Below the pieces are notes generated by a model, which searched no databases, was not told the DNA's origin, and worked only from the letters and a program-made list of their open reading frames with translations. This document shows, one piece after another, positions 50,264 through 59,215 of a stretch of 64,000 nucleotides of DNA (the stretch's first letter is position 1; each line of letters starts with the position of its first letter). Position numbers and translations under genes: made by a program. Source of the stretch: Shewanella insulae (GTDB lineage Bacteria > Pseudomonadota > Gammaproteobacteria > Enterobacterales > Shewanellaceae); the NCBI RefSeq assembly GCF_009831655.1, contig NZ_WRPA01000017.1, forward strand, positions 1 to 64,000, written 5' to 3'.

Positions 50264-51526
50264 TCAGACCAGGGCGTCACACCACAACTTTCGCTTGCCC
50301 CACCAAAGTGTTAGCAGTGAAAATGCCACCAGGCCAATATCTATCGTCACATAGGTGCTGAGATCTCTGCCCTCCCGCAGGGCCACCAGTGCTGTCGACA
50401 ACCAGATGGCATGGCAGATCACCACCAGCAGGCTCAGCGAGATATGCATGGCGCTGCGGGCAGCGCAGCCGAGGCCGAGTAAGAGCGCACAGACGCAGAA
50501 GGTGCTGAGCACCAGATGGCTCCAGATGAGCAAGGTAAAGTCTGGATTGAATATCAGGGTACAGGTCGCCAGCAGCGCCATGGTGACGGTGAAATAGCCA
50601 AGCAGGCGATACTGGGCACTGGCAAAGGCCTCGATCAGCCCCTGTTTACCGTCAAAGCCCGGCAAGATATAGAGGGTCTCGGTTGCGCGCCATCTCTGCA
50701 CGCGGCTCCAGTGAACCAAGGTACAGGCGACGGCGCTGAACTGGCCCATGATGAAGAGCACAGGCAGCTCGATATCGACAAAATAGTTCACCAGCTCCAA
50801 CAGCAGTGCCAATGCCGGCAGTAGCACCAGCATCATGGAGAGCATGGGGCCAACGAAGAAATTTACAGGGTGCAACCATCTGTCCAGACGGTTCATCAGG
50901 CTGTTAGAGCCAAGGTTAGGCAGCCAGAACCAACCCATCTCCAGACCGTTGAGGTAGACAGATCTGGCCTCCAGATGCCAGACCTCAGCCTTGAGATCAT
51001 TGCGGATCAGATAGATAAAGCCCACGGCCGCCAACGGCAATAAATAGAGGCTGAGACTAGGCAGAAACGCCGTTATCTCTGGTGTGAATGGCAGCAGCAG
51101 AAACAAAGCGAAAGAGAAGTAGAACCCCTTGATGTGGCGACGGCAGAAATAGATGAAGGCGATCCCCGCGACACTCGCCAGCAGCACCTGCTCGACCGCG
51201 CCTTCCAAGGGCATTAGCATAGCCGCACTCAGCGAAATCAGGGTAGAGATGACCCCCACGATTAACGCCTGCCATTGAATGCTCTCGGTATAGCCAGGCA
51301 CTAGGCTGGCCCACTCTGTGGCCGACAGACGGTTGAGCTGCCAGGCAATCGCCGCACAGGTAGAAACCTGTATCATCCCCAGCATGATAGGCATGGCGTC
51401 GTATTTGCCCGAGAACGCCAGCACCAGCATCATCGCCAGCGCCAGTAGCCCGGTGCCGAGAAAGCTGGCACAGCCCACATCGAACAGCCAGAAGCGCAAC
51501 ATGCCGCGCAGCGCTCTAGACATCAT
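50264..51526 (-). CDS. ABC exporter membrane protein
   Basis: A 420-residue polytopic protein with about ten to twelve hydrophobic helices and no soluble domain. It overlaps the ATP-binding gene by four bases (stop and start share ATGA), the classic pattern of an ABC exporter pair. No close family was recognised. It would form the channel of an exporter with the ATPase at 51523-52374, regulated by the GntR protein. Substrate unknown. Confidence 0.75.
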   Translation of the reverse strand: MMSRALRGMLRFWLFDVGCASFLGTGLLALAMMLVLAFSGKYDAMPIMLGMIQVSTCAAIAWQLNRLSATEWASLVPGYTESIQWQALIVGVISTLISLSAAMLMPLEGAVEQVLLASVAGIAFIYFCRRHIKGFYFSFALFLLLPFTPEITAFLPSLSLYLLPLAAVGFIYLIRNDLKAEVWHLEARSVYLNGLEMGWFWLPNLGSNSLMNRLDRWLHPVNFFVGPMLSMMLVLLPALALLLELVNYFVDIELPVLFIMGQFSAVACTLVHWSRVQRWRATETLYILPGFDGKQGLIEAFASAQYRLLGYFTVTMALLATCTLIFNPDFTLLIWSHLVLSTFCVCALLLGLGCAARSAMHISLSLLVVICHAIWLSTALVALREGRDLSTYVTIDIGLVAFSLLTLWWGKRKLWCDALV

Positions 51527-52374
51527 CTGTGCAACTCCATGAAGAGTTGTTCCAGGTTCATTGGCGTCACTGAGGTGAAGCTCGGCGCCATGGCGGCCTC
51601 ATAGTGATCCACCAGCAGCTTATCCTGCTGACTATTGAGCACAACAAGCCCTTCGGGCAGAGACTCCTCAGGCTTGAGACTCACCAGCTGCACGCTCTCC
51701 CTGAGGGCGTCTATCTCCTTGAAGAGCACCAGCTTGCCCTTACGCATCAGGGCCACATGGCTGGCGACCCGCTCGAGATCTGAGGTGATGTGTGAAGAGA
51801 AGAGCACCGCCGAGCCGGCATCCAACGCCAGGTCGAACAGATCCGACATAAACTCGCGCCGGGCGATAGGGTCCAGACTGGCGACGGGCTCGTCGAGGAT
51901 AAGCAGCTTAGGACGATAGGCCATGGCCATGATCAGCGCCAGCGACTGGCGTTGCCCCACAGACAAGCGCTGTACCTGCTGCGCCCCATCGAGCTGGAAG
52001 CGGCTCAGCCACTCCTGCTCCAGCGAAATGTCCCAGTTAGGATAGAAGCTGCGATGCAGGGCCAGGGCACGGTCGACGGTGAAGCCCTCATAGCCGAAGG
52101 GTTGCTGGGGCACATAGCCGATCAGCTCCTTCTGCGCCGAGCCGATGTTGTCGCTGGTTCCGCCCAGTATCTCTATCTGCCCCTCTGTGACATCCAGGAT
52201 CCCCAGGGCGCAGCGCATCAGGGTCGACTTGCCCGCGCCATTTTGCCCCAGCAGGCCCACCACCATGCCGGGATAGAGGGTCATCGACAGCTCGTCTATG
52301 GCTAACTGGCCGTCAAAGGCCTTGGTGATCCCATGAAAGGCCAATATGGCTTGATTACTCTCTTGCATCTGCAT
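51523..52374 (-). CDS. ABC transporter ATP-binding protein
   Basis: A 283-residue ATPase. Walker A GLLGQNGAGKSTLMRC (about 40-55), the Q-loop YVPQQP, the signature LSVGQRQSL (about 135-143) and Walker B LLILDEPVASLD (about 155-166) are complete, and the H-loop SSHITSDLERV follows. It resembles bacitracin/multidrug and YtrB-type exporters. AAGGA lies a few bases before ATG 52374, just after the GntR stop; longer starts would overlap that gene. Confidence 0.9.
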   Translation of the reverse strand: MQMQESNQAILAFHGITKAFDGQLAIDELSMTLYPGMVVGLLGQNGAGKSTLMRCALGILDVTEGQIEILGGTSDNIGSAQKELIGYVPQQPFGYEGFTVDRALALHRSFYPNWDISLEQEWLSRFQLDGAQQVQRLSVGQRQSLALIMAMAYRPKLLILDEPVASLDPIARREFMSDLFDLALDAGSAVLFSSHITSDLERVASHVALMRKGKLVLFKEIDALRESVQLVSLKPEESLPEGLVVLNSQQDKLLVDHYEAAMAPSFTSVTPMNLEQLFMELHR

Positions 52375-52382
52375 CTGTTCCT

Positions 52383-52763
52383 TTATTGCGCCTGTTGCCA
52401 TGCCTTGGCGATGATGGCATTAAGTTCTTCCAGACTAACACCTAACTGTTTAGCCTGGTCGATGAGTGAATTGACCTGGGGTGCCATCAGGTCGGCACTC
52501 GAGGTGCCTTGGCTATCACCACGCTGTGCCACCCGGGTCGGTTGGCCGCGACGACGCTCGAGCCAGCCCTGCTCCACCAGCTGCTGAATGGCGCGGGAGA
52601 CCGTCATGGGATTGACCGCCAAGTGCTCGGCGATCTGCCGCACCGAAGGCAATACCTCCTGGGGTTGCAGCTGGCCGCCGACGATCAAACGTACTATCTG
52701 ATCGCTAAGTTGGCGGTAGATGGGGTCACCATTACTGGGGTTGACATTAAGTAAATCTAGCAT
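52383..52763 (-). CDS. GntR family regulator, YtrA type
   Basis: A 126-residue regulator: GntR winged helix at about 12-78 (PIYRQLSDQIVRL, LPSVRQIAEHLAVNPMTVSRAI) and a short helical tail of YtrA type. Such proteins control the ABC exporter encoded in the same operon. It starts the run GntR-ATPase-permease. The palindrome TGTATTAATACA and the wider ACTGTAT/ATACAGT pair between it and the divergent peptidase gene are probable operators, so it may control both operons. Confidence 0.9.
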   Translation of the reverse strand: MLDLLNVNPSNGDPIYRQLSDQIVRLIVGGQLQPQEVLPSVRQIAEHLAVNPMTVSRAIQQLVEQGWLERRRGQPTRVAQRGDSQGTSSADLMAPQVNSLIDQAKQLGVSLEELNAIIAKAWQQAQ

Positions 52764-52775
52764 TAGCCTTTATTC

Positions 52776-52807
52776 ACTGTATTAATACATTGATACACCG
52801 ATACAGT
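52776..52807. promoter_or_regulatory. probable operator of the GntR regulator
   Basis: TGTATTAATACA (52778-52789) is a perfect palindrome. The outer ACTGTAT (52776-52782) and ATACAGT (52801-52807) are also inverted, and GATACA recurs between them. It lies between the divergent GntR-ABC and peptidase-ABC operons, the right place for a shared control site. Confidence 0.6.
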
Positions 52808-52854
52808 ACTAAATTAACATAGATACGGTAAATTTCAACTAAGGAATAGGTATC

Positions 52855-54432
52855 ATGCTTCAAGGAGAGGTTAAACCGATGGCCACAAGATTCACCCGGC
52901 AGCAGCGGCTGATTGCGCTACTCCTGCCCACCTGTTTGGCGCTACTGCTGTTATCTCAGCCCACCTGGGCCGACGTGAAGCAAGAGGATCGACAAGACAG
53001 TCAGCCAGAGTCTTGCTATGTGGATGATCTGCCAGATCGTCTGCGCTGCGGCGCCATCTGGGTACCGGAAAATTACGCTAAGCCCCAGGGCAAACAGATA
53101 CAGATCCACTATCTGATCCTGCCCGCCATCAAACCCAGTTTCGAGAAAGAAGCACTGCTGGCCATCGCCGGCGGCCCGGGCCAATCGGCCATAGATAACG
53201 CCGCCAGCTTCGACAAGATCTTTACCAAGGTACGCCAGCAGCGAGATATCCTGCTGATCGACCAGCGCGGTACCGGCCTCTCCAACCAACTCACCTGCGA
53301 AGGCGCAGGCTTCGAGGGAGGCTTGGCCTTCAACGACGACGAGCTGGATATCGCCGCCGAGACCAAGGCCTGCCTCGCCAAGATAGATGCCGATGTCAGC
53401 CAGTATGGCAGCGAAACCGCCCTCAAAGATTTCGAGGCGGTCAGGCAAGCCCTGGGTTACCAGAAGCTGCACCTCTATGGCATCTCCTACGGCACCCGCA
53501 TGGCCCAACTCTATATGCGTCACTACCCAGAGGCCCTGGCCACTGTGACCCTGGACGGCGTGGTGCCCATGCAGCAGAGTGTGCTCAATATCGGCGATGC
53601 CATCGGCCGCGCCATCGACCTGCTGATCCAAGATTGCCAAGGCAACGCCCTGTGTCATCAAGAGTTCCCTAATCTCAAAGCGGAGCTCGAACAGGTAGAG
53701 GCACTGCTGAGCCAGGGACCGCAGATCAGCCAGACCCGCGATCCCCTCACCAATGCGCCGACCCAACTCACCATGACCCGCGCCAAGTTTATGGGCGCCA
53801 TCCGCATGGCGCTCTATATGCCCAATGTAAGGGCTCTGTTGCCCCATGCTATCCATCAGGCGGCAGAGGGAAATTATCAGGCCATCATGGGGCTGTATGC
53901 CCTCACGGTGAACAGCACAGGCATAGCCGCCGGTATGCACTCGGCCGTGGTCTGCGGCGAAGACTGGCACCGTTTCAGTAAGGACGAGCGTCAACAGATA
54001 GGCCAGAGTTACTTCGGCCGTGAGATGCTTAAAGCCTTCGACCTGAGCTGTCCTATCTGGCATATCCCGGCGGCCGATGCCAGCTTTGCCGCGCCCATTG
54101 CCAGCAACCTACCCACGCTAGTGTTGTCGGGACAGATAGATCCGGCGACACCACCCAGCTGGGGCGAGCTTGCTATGGCTAAGCTAACCAATGCCAAGCA
54201 TTTCGTCGCCCCCTATGCGACCCACGGCGTGGCCTATCAGTCTTGCGCCAACACACTGATCGCCGAGCTGATCGGCAGCGGCAGCGTCGACGGCCTGTCT
54301 CAGGAGTGCCTGAGCAAAGATATCAGCCGCAACTTCTACCTCAATGCCAACACGGTAGAGGCCATCCCACAGGACACTCTCAGCCAAGCCAAGCTAAATG
54401 ACGACCAGCAGCAAGGAGCACGCCATGATTAA
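52855..54432 (+). CDS. exported S33-like alpha/beta-hydrolase peptidase
   Basis: A 525-residue exported alpha/beta hydrolase of the tripeptidyl/proline aminopeptidase group (S33). A signal peptide (about 15-40) is followed by IAGGPGQSA (oxyanion region, about 103-111), LLIDQRGTGLSN, the nucleophile elbow GISYGTR (Ser about 205) and a C-terminal TAP-like domain with PTLVLSGQIDPATPPSWGE (acid) and ATHGV (His). All triad positions look present. AAGGAA precedes ATG 52855; a second start at 52879 also has AAGGAG. It begins an operon with the ABC genes that follow. Confidence 0.88.
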   Translation: MLQGEVKPMATRFTRQQRLIALLLPTCLALLLLSQPTWADVKQEDRQDSQPESCYVDDLPDRLRCGAIWVPENYAKPQGKQIQIHYLILPAIKPSFEKEALLAIAGGPGQSAIDNAASFDKIFTKVRQQRDILLIDQRGTGLSNQLTCEGAGFEGGLAFNDDELDIAAETKACLAKIDADVSQYGSETALKDFEAVRQALGYQKLHLYGISYGTRMAQLYMRHYPEALATVTLDGVVPMQQSVLNIGDAIGRAIDLLIQDCQGNALCHQEFPNLKAELEQVEALLSQGPQISQTRDPLTNAPTQLTMTRAKFMGAIRMALYMPNVRALLPHAIHQAAEGNYQAIMGLYALTVNSTGIAAGMHSAVVCGEDWHRFSKDERQQIGQSYFGREMLKAFDLSCPIWHIPAADASFAAPIASNLPTLVLSGQIDPATPPSWGELAMAKLTNAKHFVAPYATHGVAYQSCANTLIAELIGSGSVDGLSQECLSKDISRNFYLNANTVEAIPQDTLSQAKLNDDQQQGARHD

Positions 54433-55159
54433 GGTATCGAATTTATCTAAACTTATCGGCGAGGTTCAGGCGCTGAATGACCTGAGTTTCGAGGCCCTGG
54501 ACGGCCAGATCACCGGCCTGCTGGGCCCTAACGGCGCGGGCAAGACCACCTGTCTGCGCACTGTCTTCGGCCTGCTCAAGCCGGATCAGGGCATCGCCGA
54601 GATAGACGGCATAGATGTCGCCAAACAGCCGGTGGCCGCCAAGCAGCAACTGGGCCTGTTCCCTGATCCCTTCGGCCTGTATGAGCGCCTGACGCCGAGA
54701 GAATACATCCGCTACTTTGCCGAACTCAACGGTCTCTCCCGCGAGCAGGCCAAGGCCGCCTCGGCCAAGGTGCTCAGCAAGCTGCATATGAACGATATCG
54801 CCGATCGTCGCTGCAAGGGGTTCTCCCAGGGACAGAGAATGAAGACGGCGCTGGCCCAGGCGATAGTGCATGAGCCCACCAACATCATACTCGACGAACC
54901 CACCCGGGGCCTGGACGTGATGAGCACCCGGGTGCTGCGCGACCTGCTCAGGGATCTCAAACAGGCGGGCCACTGCGTACTCTTCTCCAGCCACGTGATG
55001 CAGGAGGTCGCCGCCCTGTGCGATCGCGTCATCGTCATGGCCGAGGGGCGCGTGGTCGCCGTCGGCAGCCCACAGGAACTCTGCCAGCAGACGGGCCAGG
55101 CCTCACTGGAAGACGCCTTCATTCAGCTAATCGGTACCGACGAGGGAATCGCAGCATGA
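54425..55159 (+). CDS. ABC transporter ATP-binding protein, NatA-like
   Basis: A 244-residue ATPase: Walker A LLGPNGAGKTTCLRT (about 35-49), signature FSQGQRMKTALAQA (about 135-148), Walker B IILDEPTRGLDV (about 155-166) and SSHVMQEV H-loop. ATG 54425 with AAGGAG six bases upstream is clearly the start; the frame open to 54398 overlaps the peptidase gene. It overlaps the peptidase tail by eight bases and the following permease by four (ATGA). Likely a sodium- or peptide-type exporter. Confidence 0.92.
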   Translation: MIKVSNLSKLIGEVQALNDLSFEALDGQITGLLGPNGAGKTTCLRTVFGLLKPDQGIAEIDGIDVAKQPVAAKQQLGLFPDPFGLYERLTPREYIRYFAELNGLSREQAKAASAKVLSKLHMNDIADRRCKGFSQGQRMKTALAQAIVHEPTNIILDEPTRGLDVMSTRVLRDLLRDLKQAGHCVLFSSHVMQEVAALCDRVIVMAEGRVVAVGSPQELCQQTGQASLEDAFIQLIGTDEGIAA

Positions 55160-56292
55160 TCAGTTCAATCATTACCATGGTCAGAAAAGAGCTGACCGAT
55201 GCCGCCAGGGACAAGCGCTCTGTGATGGCGGGCCTCTACTACGCCATCGGCGCGCCGCTGATGATGTGCGGCATGTTTATGATCCTCATCGGCCAGATCA
55301 CCAGCCCTGAGGCGCTTAACATCACCATCACCCACGGCGAGCGCGCGCCGGATCTGGTGAAATACCTCGCCAGCAACGAGATAAGCCAGGGTGACGAGGC
55401 CGATCGCAAGGAGATAGAGCTTATCATCAGCCCCGACTACGCCGCCAACATGGCCAAGAGTCAGGCCGCCGAGATAGTGCTGATCGCCGACAACTCCAAC
55501 GAAAAGTTGCAAGCCTCTATCCGTCGTCTGGAGAAGGCACTGCAAGAGTACAGCGCCGAGATGGGTAGCCTGAGGCTGATCGCCCGCGGCATAGACCCTA
55601 AGGTGATGCAGCCGATCAAGGTTAAGGTGGAAGATCAGGCCACCTCAGACTCCAAGGGCGGCATGATCTTAGGCGTCGCCATCTTCATGATGGTCTATGC
55701 GGTGTTCATCTCAGGCATGAACCTGGCTATAGACACCAGCGCCGGTGAGCGCGAACGCAACTCGCTGGCACTGCTGCTCAGCCACCCGGTATCGACCCGG
55801 AATATCGTGCTGGCCAAGGTGGCGGCGGTGACCATCTTCGCCATGCTAGGGCTTATTCTCACCCTGGTGATCTCTAAGGTCGCCTATGGCTTCGTGCCCT
55901 GGCAGGAGCTGGGCTTCTCGGTCAACATCAACGTCGACTTCATCCTCTTGATGCTGGCGATAGGCCTACCCATCGCCCTGATGGCGGCGGCGCTACAGCT
56001 GTTTGTCTCCTTCATGGCCAAGTCGTTCAAGGAGGCCCAGTCCTACCTCACCATAGTGCTGATCGTCCCCATGATGCTGTCGATGGCGGCGAGCTACAAC
56101 ATAGCGCCAGACACCCTGCAGTGGCTGCCAGTCTCGGGTCAGATGCAGGCGCTTATTGCCTTCATCAAAGGCAAGGAGCTCCCCATGATGCAGCTGGCAC
56201 TCTCCAGTGCCATCACCTTCATCATCGCCCTGGCACTTGCCCTGGGCATGGAGCGCTCACTGAAGAGCGAGAAAATCGTCTTCGGACTCTAA
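55156..56292 (+). CDS. ABC-2 type permease, NatB-like
   Basis: A 378-residue membrane protein: a first helix (about 24-44) then a large extracytoplasmic domain (about 45-165) and five more helices, the ABC2 layout of NatB. MVRKELTDAARDKRS begins it and ASAGERERNSLALLLSHPVSTRNIVLAK (about 190-220) is the conserved ABC-2 loop. It pairs with the ATPase at 54425. NatAB exports Na+ in Bacillus; the substrate here is unknown. Confidence 0.9.
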   Translation: MISSIITMVRKELTDAARDKRSVMAGLYYAIGAPLMMCGMFMILIGQITSPEALNITITHGERAPDLVKYLASNEISQGDEADRKEIELIISPDYAANMAKSQAAEIVLIADNSNEKLQASIRRLEKALQEYSAEMGSLRLIARGIDPKVMQPIKVKVEDQATSDSKGGMILGVAIFMMVYAVFISGMNLAIDTSAGERERNSLALLLSHPVSTRNIVLAKVAAVTIFAMLGLILTLVISKVAYGFVPWQELGFSVNINVDFILLMLAIGLPIALMAAALQLFVSFMAKSFKEAQSYLTIVLIVPMMLSMAASYNIAPDTLQWLPVSGQMQALIAFIKGKELPMMQLALSSAITFIIALALALGMERSLKSEKIVFGL

Positions 56293-56351
56293 CCCCACGA
56301 AACTTCACTAGAAGGGGCCTTCGTCAGGAGGCCCACTTAAAGGAGCATGCT

Positions 56352-56595
56352 ATGGATAAGCAACAAGTGGTTATGATCGTCATGTTGGTACTGGTGGTCG
56401 CCACCATTCTCAGCGAGCTGTACAAATATCGCCTAATGCAGGAGAGACGCAGAACTACGCCGGGCAACAGAGATGGCCCGCCTGAGACAGGAAAACCAGC
56501 GACTGGCCGAGCGTGTCAGCGTGCTAGAGCGTATTGTTACCGACGGCGATTATCAGCTGAAACAGGAGTTTGCCGAGCTTAATCACGGCGCCTAA
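56352..56595 (+). pseudogene. small envelope protein with coiled coil, frameshifted
   Basis: ATG 56352 has AAAGGAG upstream and encodes MDKQQVVMIVMLVLVVATIL followed by SELYKYRLMQE, a one-helix membrane anchor. From about 56446 the coding sense continues in the +1 frame: DAELRRATEMARLRQENQRL, then AERVSVLERIVTDGDYQLKQ and EFAELNHGA ending TAA 56595. The two parts would make an 80-residue protein like the small coiled-coil inner-membrane proteins that resemble PspB. A one-base change breaks the frame; this may be a mutation or a sequence error. The uncorrected frame would end at 56582 with a nonsense tail. It is the last gene of the peptidase-ABC operon. Confidence 0.7.
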
Positions 56596-56694
56596 CCCTT
56601 AGCATAGCTCGAGGCTTAGTCCATGGAATAGCCCCCCAAAAATACCATATAGTCTTTAGGGTTTTTCACTTGTGCTGTGGGCGGTAAATGGTTT

Positions 56695-56700
56695 TATAAT
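56695..56700 (+). promoter_or_regulatory. -10 box of the small lipoprotein gene
   Basis: A perfect TATAAT lies about 55 bases before the start codon. The -35 is not clear (GTGCTG at 17 bases spacing is the best). Low-to-moderate confidence. Confidence 0.4.
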
Positions 56701-56752
56701 GGCAGATTGATACAAATCGCTACAAAAACCTTATAACCGAGACGATGTGACC

Positions 56753-56998
56753 ATGATATCCACCATAAAACACACTTTTGTTGGCCTATTTGCCCTGGCC
56801 AGCCTATCTGGCTGTGCCAGCGCGCTGTGTGGCGCTCAGACCGACCATGCCACCAATCCCTTGCAGAGAGAAAACAACCGCCTGGAGTGCGAACGCCAGG
56901 TGATGAGCGCCATGGACGAACATGAGCGCAAGCAGAAGAGGGAGAGCGACGAGCTGTTAAAGGCCTATCTGGACAAACACCTCAAAGAGGCTCACTAA
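56753..56998 (+). CDS. small lipoprotein
   Basis: An 81-residue predicted lipoprotein: hydrophobic signal MISTIKHTFVGLFALASLSG with lipobox LSGC (Cys near 21), then a mature part rich in charged residues (NNRLECERQVMSAMDEHERK, ESDELLKAYLDKHL) that should form helices. Start could also be GTG 56747. Function unknown. It is followed by a GCCGGGC/GCCCGGC hairpin at 57006-57025. Confidence 0.75.
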   Translation: MISTIKHTFVGLFALASLSGCASALCGAQTDHATNPLQRENNRLECERQVMSAMDEHERKQKRESDELLKAYLDKHLKEAH

Positions 56999-57005
56999 CA
57001 GCAAG

Positions 57006-57025
57006 GCCGGGCAACCAGGCCCGGC
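57006..57025 (+). terminator. GC-rich hairpin after the lipoprotein gene
   Basis: GCCGGGC-AACCAG-GCCCGGC without a T-run; possible Rho-independent-like stop or 3' stabilising stem. Confidence 0.4.
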
Positions 57026-57114
57026 ATTCACCCATCTACTAGACAAGCCTCAAACAAAGCCGTCAACACCCGCCCTTAACCGCAGCCCTAAATTACGACG
57101 GCAGACAACAGCTC

Positions 57115-58122
57115 TTAGCAACAGGTGTGGGTGTTAAATTTCTGCCGATAGGCTCTGGGAGAGAGGCTGGTCAACTGAATGAACAGCTTGCGAAAGGAGC
57201 TGACATCTTCATAACCGACCCGCTCGACAATCTGCTCCAGGGCCAACTCTGTAGTCTCCAGCAGCCGCTTGGCTTCATCGACCCGTAGGCGTTGCATGTA
57301 GCTGGCGGGCGTCTCGTTAAGGGCCTTCTTGAAGCGACGGATCAGGGTGCGTTTACCCAGGGCAAACTTCTGCGCTATCTCATCGAGCAGCCAGTTTTTA
57401 TCGAGATTGGACTGCATCCACTGCTGAATCTTGCCCACCAGCTCATCTTGATGCTGCTGGGGCGTGATCGCCATGGTCATAAAGGGCTGTTGAGAGCTTC
57501 GGTTAGGATCTATGAGCAATATCTTGGCCATCTGCTGCGCCAACGCCTCACCCGCCAGCAAGCCAACCAGATGCAGGGCCAGACTCAAATTGGAGGTGGT
57601 CGCCCCGGCGGTGTGAAACTGACCATCGGATACCACCAGGGTATCCATACAAAGGTTGACCCGGGCAAAGTTACGCTCGAACATCTGCGACAGCCACCAG
57701 ACAGTGGTGGCCCGCCTGTTTTCCAGCAACCCGGAGGCCGCCAGCATCAGGGTACCCGAGCAATAGGCGGCGATGGGCTTGCCCGTCTCGGCATAAACCT
57801 TAAGCGGTTCAAGCAGGGGCGCAAAGTCCTGGGAGTATTCCTTAAACTCCGCCTTGTTGGTCACCAAGGAAGAGGCCAGCACCACGGCATCGGCCGCTTG
57901 TAGCTGGGCCGCATCGGTGAGTCCCATGGCCGCGAGCTGAAAGCCCTGATTAGTGGTGATCGCCTCACCGTCACTTGAGACGATATGGCAGTGAAACAGA
58001 TCTTGGGTCGCCTCGGGATGCAACCTGCGATAGAGAGTATTGGTAAAGCTGAACACATCCATCAGCCCCACTATGCCGCCGGCCACCACATTGCCCGCCG
58101 CCAGTATCATGATTGTCTTCAT
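57115..58122 (-). CDS. AraC-family regulator with GATase-like domain (GlxA type)
   Basis: A 335-residue GlxA-type regulator: an N-terminal DJ-1/class I glutamine amidotransferase-like domain (about 1-190, with the nucleophile-position AAYCSGT) and a C-terminal AraC helix-turn-helix pair (about 225-330: LDEIAQKFALGKRTLIRRFK and LEQIVERVGYEDVSSFRKLF). Ligand unknown. Start ATG 58122 follows AAAGGGG at a short distance; the frame extends to 58155. It is divergent from the 59-residue membrane protein gene, which is its best target candidate. Confidence 0.88.
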   Translation of the reverse strand: MKTIMILAAGNVVAGGIVGLMDVFSFTNTLYRRLHPEATQDLFHCHIVSSDGEAITTNQGFQLAAMGLTDAAQLQAADAVVLASSLVTNKAEFKEYSQDFAPLLEPLKVYAETGKPIAAYCSGTLMLAASGLLENRRATTVWWLSQMFERNFARVNLCMDTLVVSDGQFHTAGATTSNLSLALHLVGLLAGEALAQQMAKILLIDPNRSSQQPFMTMAITPQQHQDELVGKIQQWMQSNLDKNWLLDEIAQKFALGKRTLIRRFKKALNETPASYMQRLRVDEAKRLLETTELALEQIVERVGYEDVSSFRKLFIQLTSLSPRAYRQKFNTHTCC

Positions 58123-58249
58123 CCTTACCCCTTTACCAAAGCTGTCATTTGTCACCCTTATTTTGTCAATAATGACACTTTTTGACCGTTTGTCGAGTTT
58201 TTATACTGGCCACACTACAGATTTAAGCTGAAAGATAAGGAGTAAGCAG

Positions 58250-58429
58250 ATGAACGCACGGACACTGCACCTGATGTTGAGCCTGGGTTACTTAGGCGTG
58301 AGCTGGACCCTGCTACTGTGGCTGCACTTTACCACCCAGCCCAATCTCTTCGCCCATTTCATTGCCATTCCCAGCCTGTTGCTGTTCAGCGCCTACAGCG
58401 CCCATCAGATCATTCGTAAGGGCGTGTGA
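58250..58429 (+). CDS. small two-helix membrane protein
   Basis: A 59-residue frame from ATG 58250 to TGA 58429, beginning MNARTLHLMLSLGYLG and ending SAHQIIRKGV. It has two hydrophobic segments (about 7-26 and 36-53) with an intervening turn. AAGGAG is seven bases from the start codon, strongly supporting translation. It diverges from the GlxA-like regulator gene, a pairing common for a regulator and its target. The family was not recognised. Confidence 0.7.
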   Translation: MNARTLHLMLSLGYLGVSWTLLLWLHFTTQPNLFAHFIAIPSLLLFSAYSAHQIIRKGV

Positions 58430-58451
58430 TACTAAGCGCAGACCACGGGCA

Positions 58452-58478
58452 TAAAAAAAGCCCGGCAGAAGCCGGGCT
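58452..58478 (-). terminator. Rho-independent terminator of mog
   Basis: AGCCCGGC-TTCT-GCCGGGCT on the minus strand, followed by TTTTTTT, about 30 bases after the mog stop. Confidence 0.9.
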
Positions 58479-58507
58479 CAGTTACGAAAATACAAATACG
58501 TATTGGA

Positions 58508-59041
58508 CTATTTCGCCTTGGGTCTGAAGGGCTTGATCACCGACTCATCACACTCCAGGTAAGGTCCTTCCATCAGATCGATACAGTAAGGGATCGCCGG
58601 GAACACGGCATCGAGACACTCGCGGATAGATTTTGGCTTGCCCGGCAGGTTGACGATTAGGCTATCACCACGCAGACCCGCGGTTTGGCGGGACAAGATG
58701 GCGGTTGGCACAAACTTGAGCGACTCGGCGCGCATCAGCTCACCAAAGCCCGGCATCATGCGATCGCACACCGCCTCGGTCGCCTCAGGGGTCACGTCGC
58801 GCTTGGCCGGCCCTGTGCCACCCGTGGTAACGATGAGGCAGCAATCTTGCTGATCGGCCATCTTAATCAGAGTCTGCTCTATGATTGGCTGCTCATCGGG
58901 AATGACTTCATAGACAGGCTCCCACTCCGAGGTGAGGTATTCACCCAAGACCTCGATGATCGCCTTACCGGAAATATCTTCGTACACGCCGGCACTGGCG
59001 CGATCACTGACGGTGACTATGCCTATCTTTGCTTTTGCCAT
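58508..59041 (-). CDS. mog: molybdopterin adenylyltransferase
   Basis: Mog adenylates molybdopterin for molybdenum cofactor insertion. The 177-residue protein shows the MoaB/Mog signature IVTTGGTGPAKRDVTPEAT and the SRQTAGLRGDSLIVNLPGKP substrate loop, with IGIVTVSDRASAGVYEDISG at the N-terminus. It is slightly shorter than E. coli Mog but complete. It is monocistronic here. Confidence 0.93.
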   Translation of the reverse strand: MAKAKIGIVTVSDRASAGVYEDISGKAIIEVLGEYLTSEWEPVYEVIPDEQPIIEQTLIKMADQQDCCLIVTTGGTGPAKRDVTPEATEAVCDRMMPGFGELMRAESLKFVPTAILSRQTAGLRGDSLIVNLPGKPKSIRECLDAVFPAIPYCIDLMEGPYLECDESVIKPFRPKAK

Positions 59042-59215
59042 TCCATTCTATCCTTTAGGTTTTGGGGTCATGCGCGGCGCCAAGCGCCCCGCCAGGGTTG
59101 CGCCCTAAAATAACATATTTTGCCAACGGCTAAAGTGGCCCAAAAGAGATAAAAGTGGGACAGAGATCGAACATTAGCAACTTAAGATGCACCTAGAGCG
59201 AAACGGCCACCTGGC

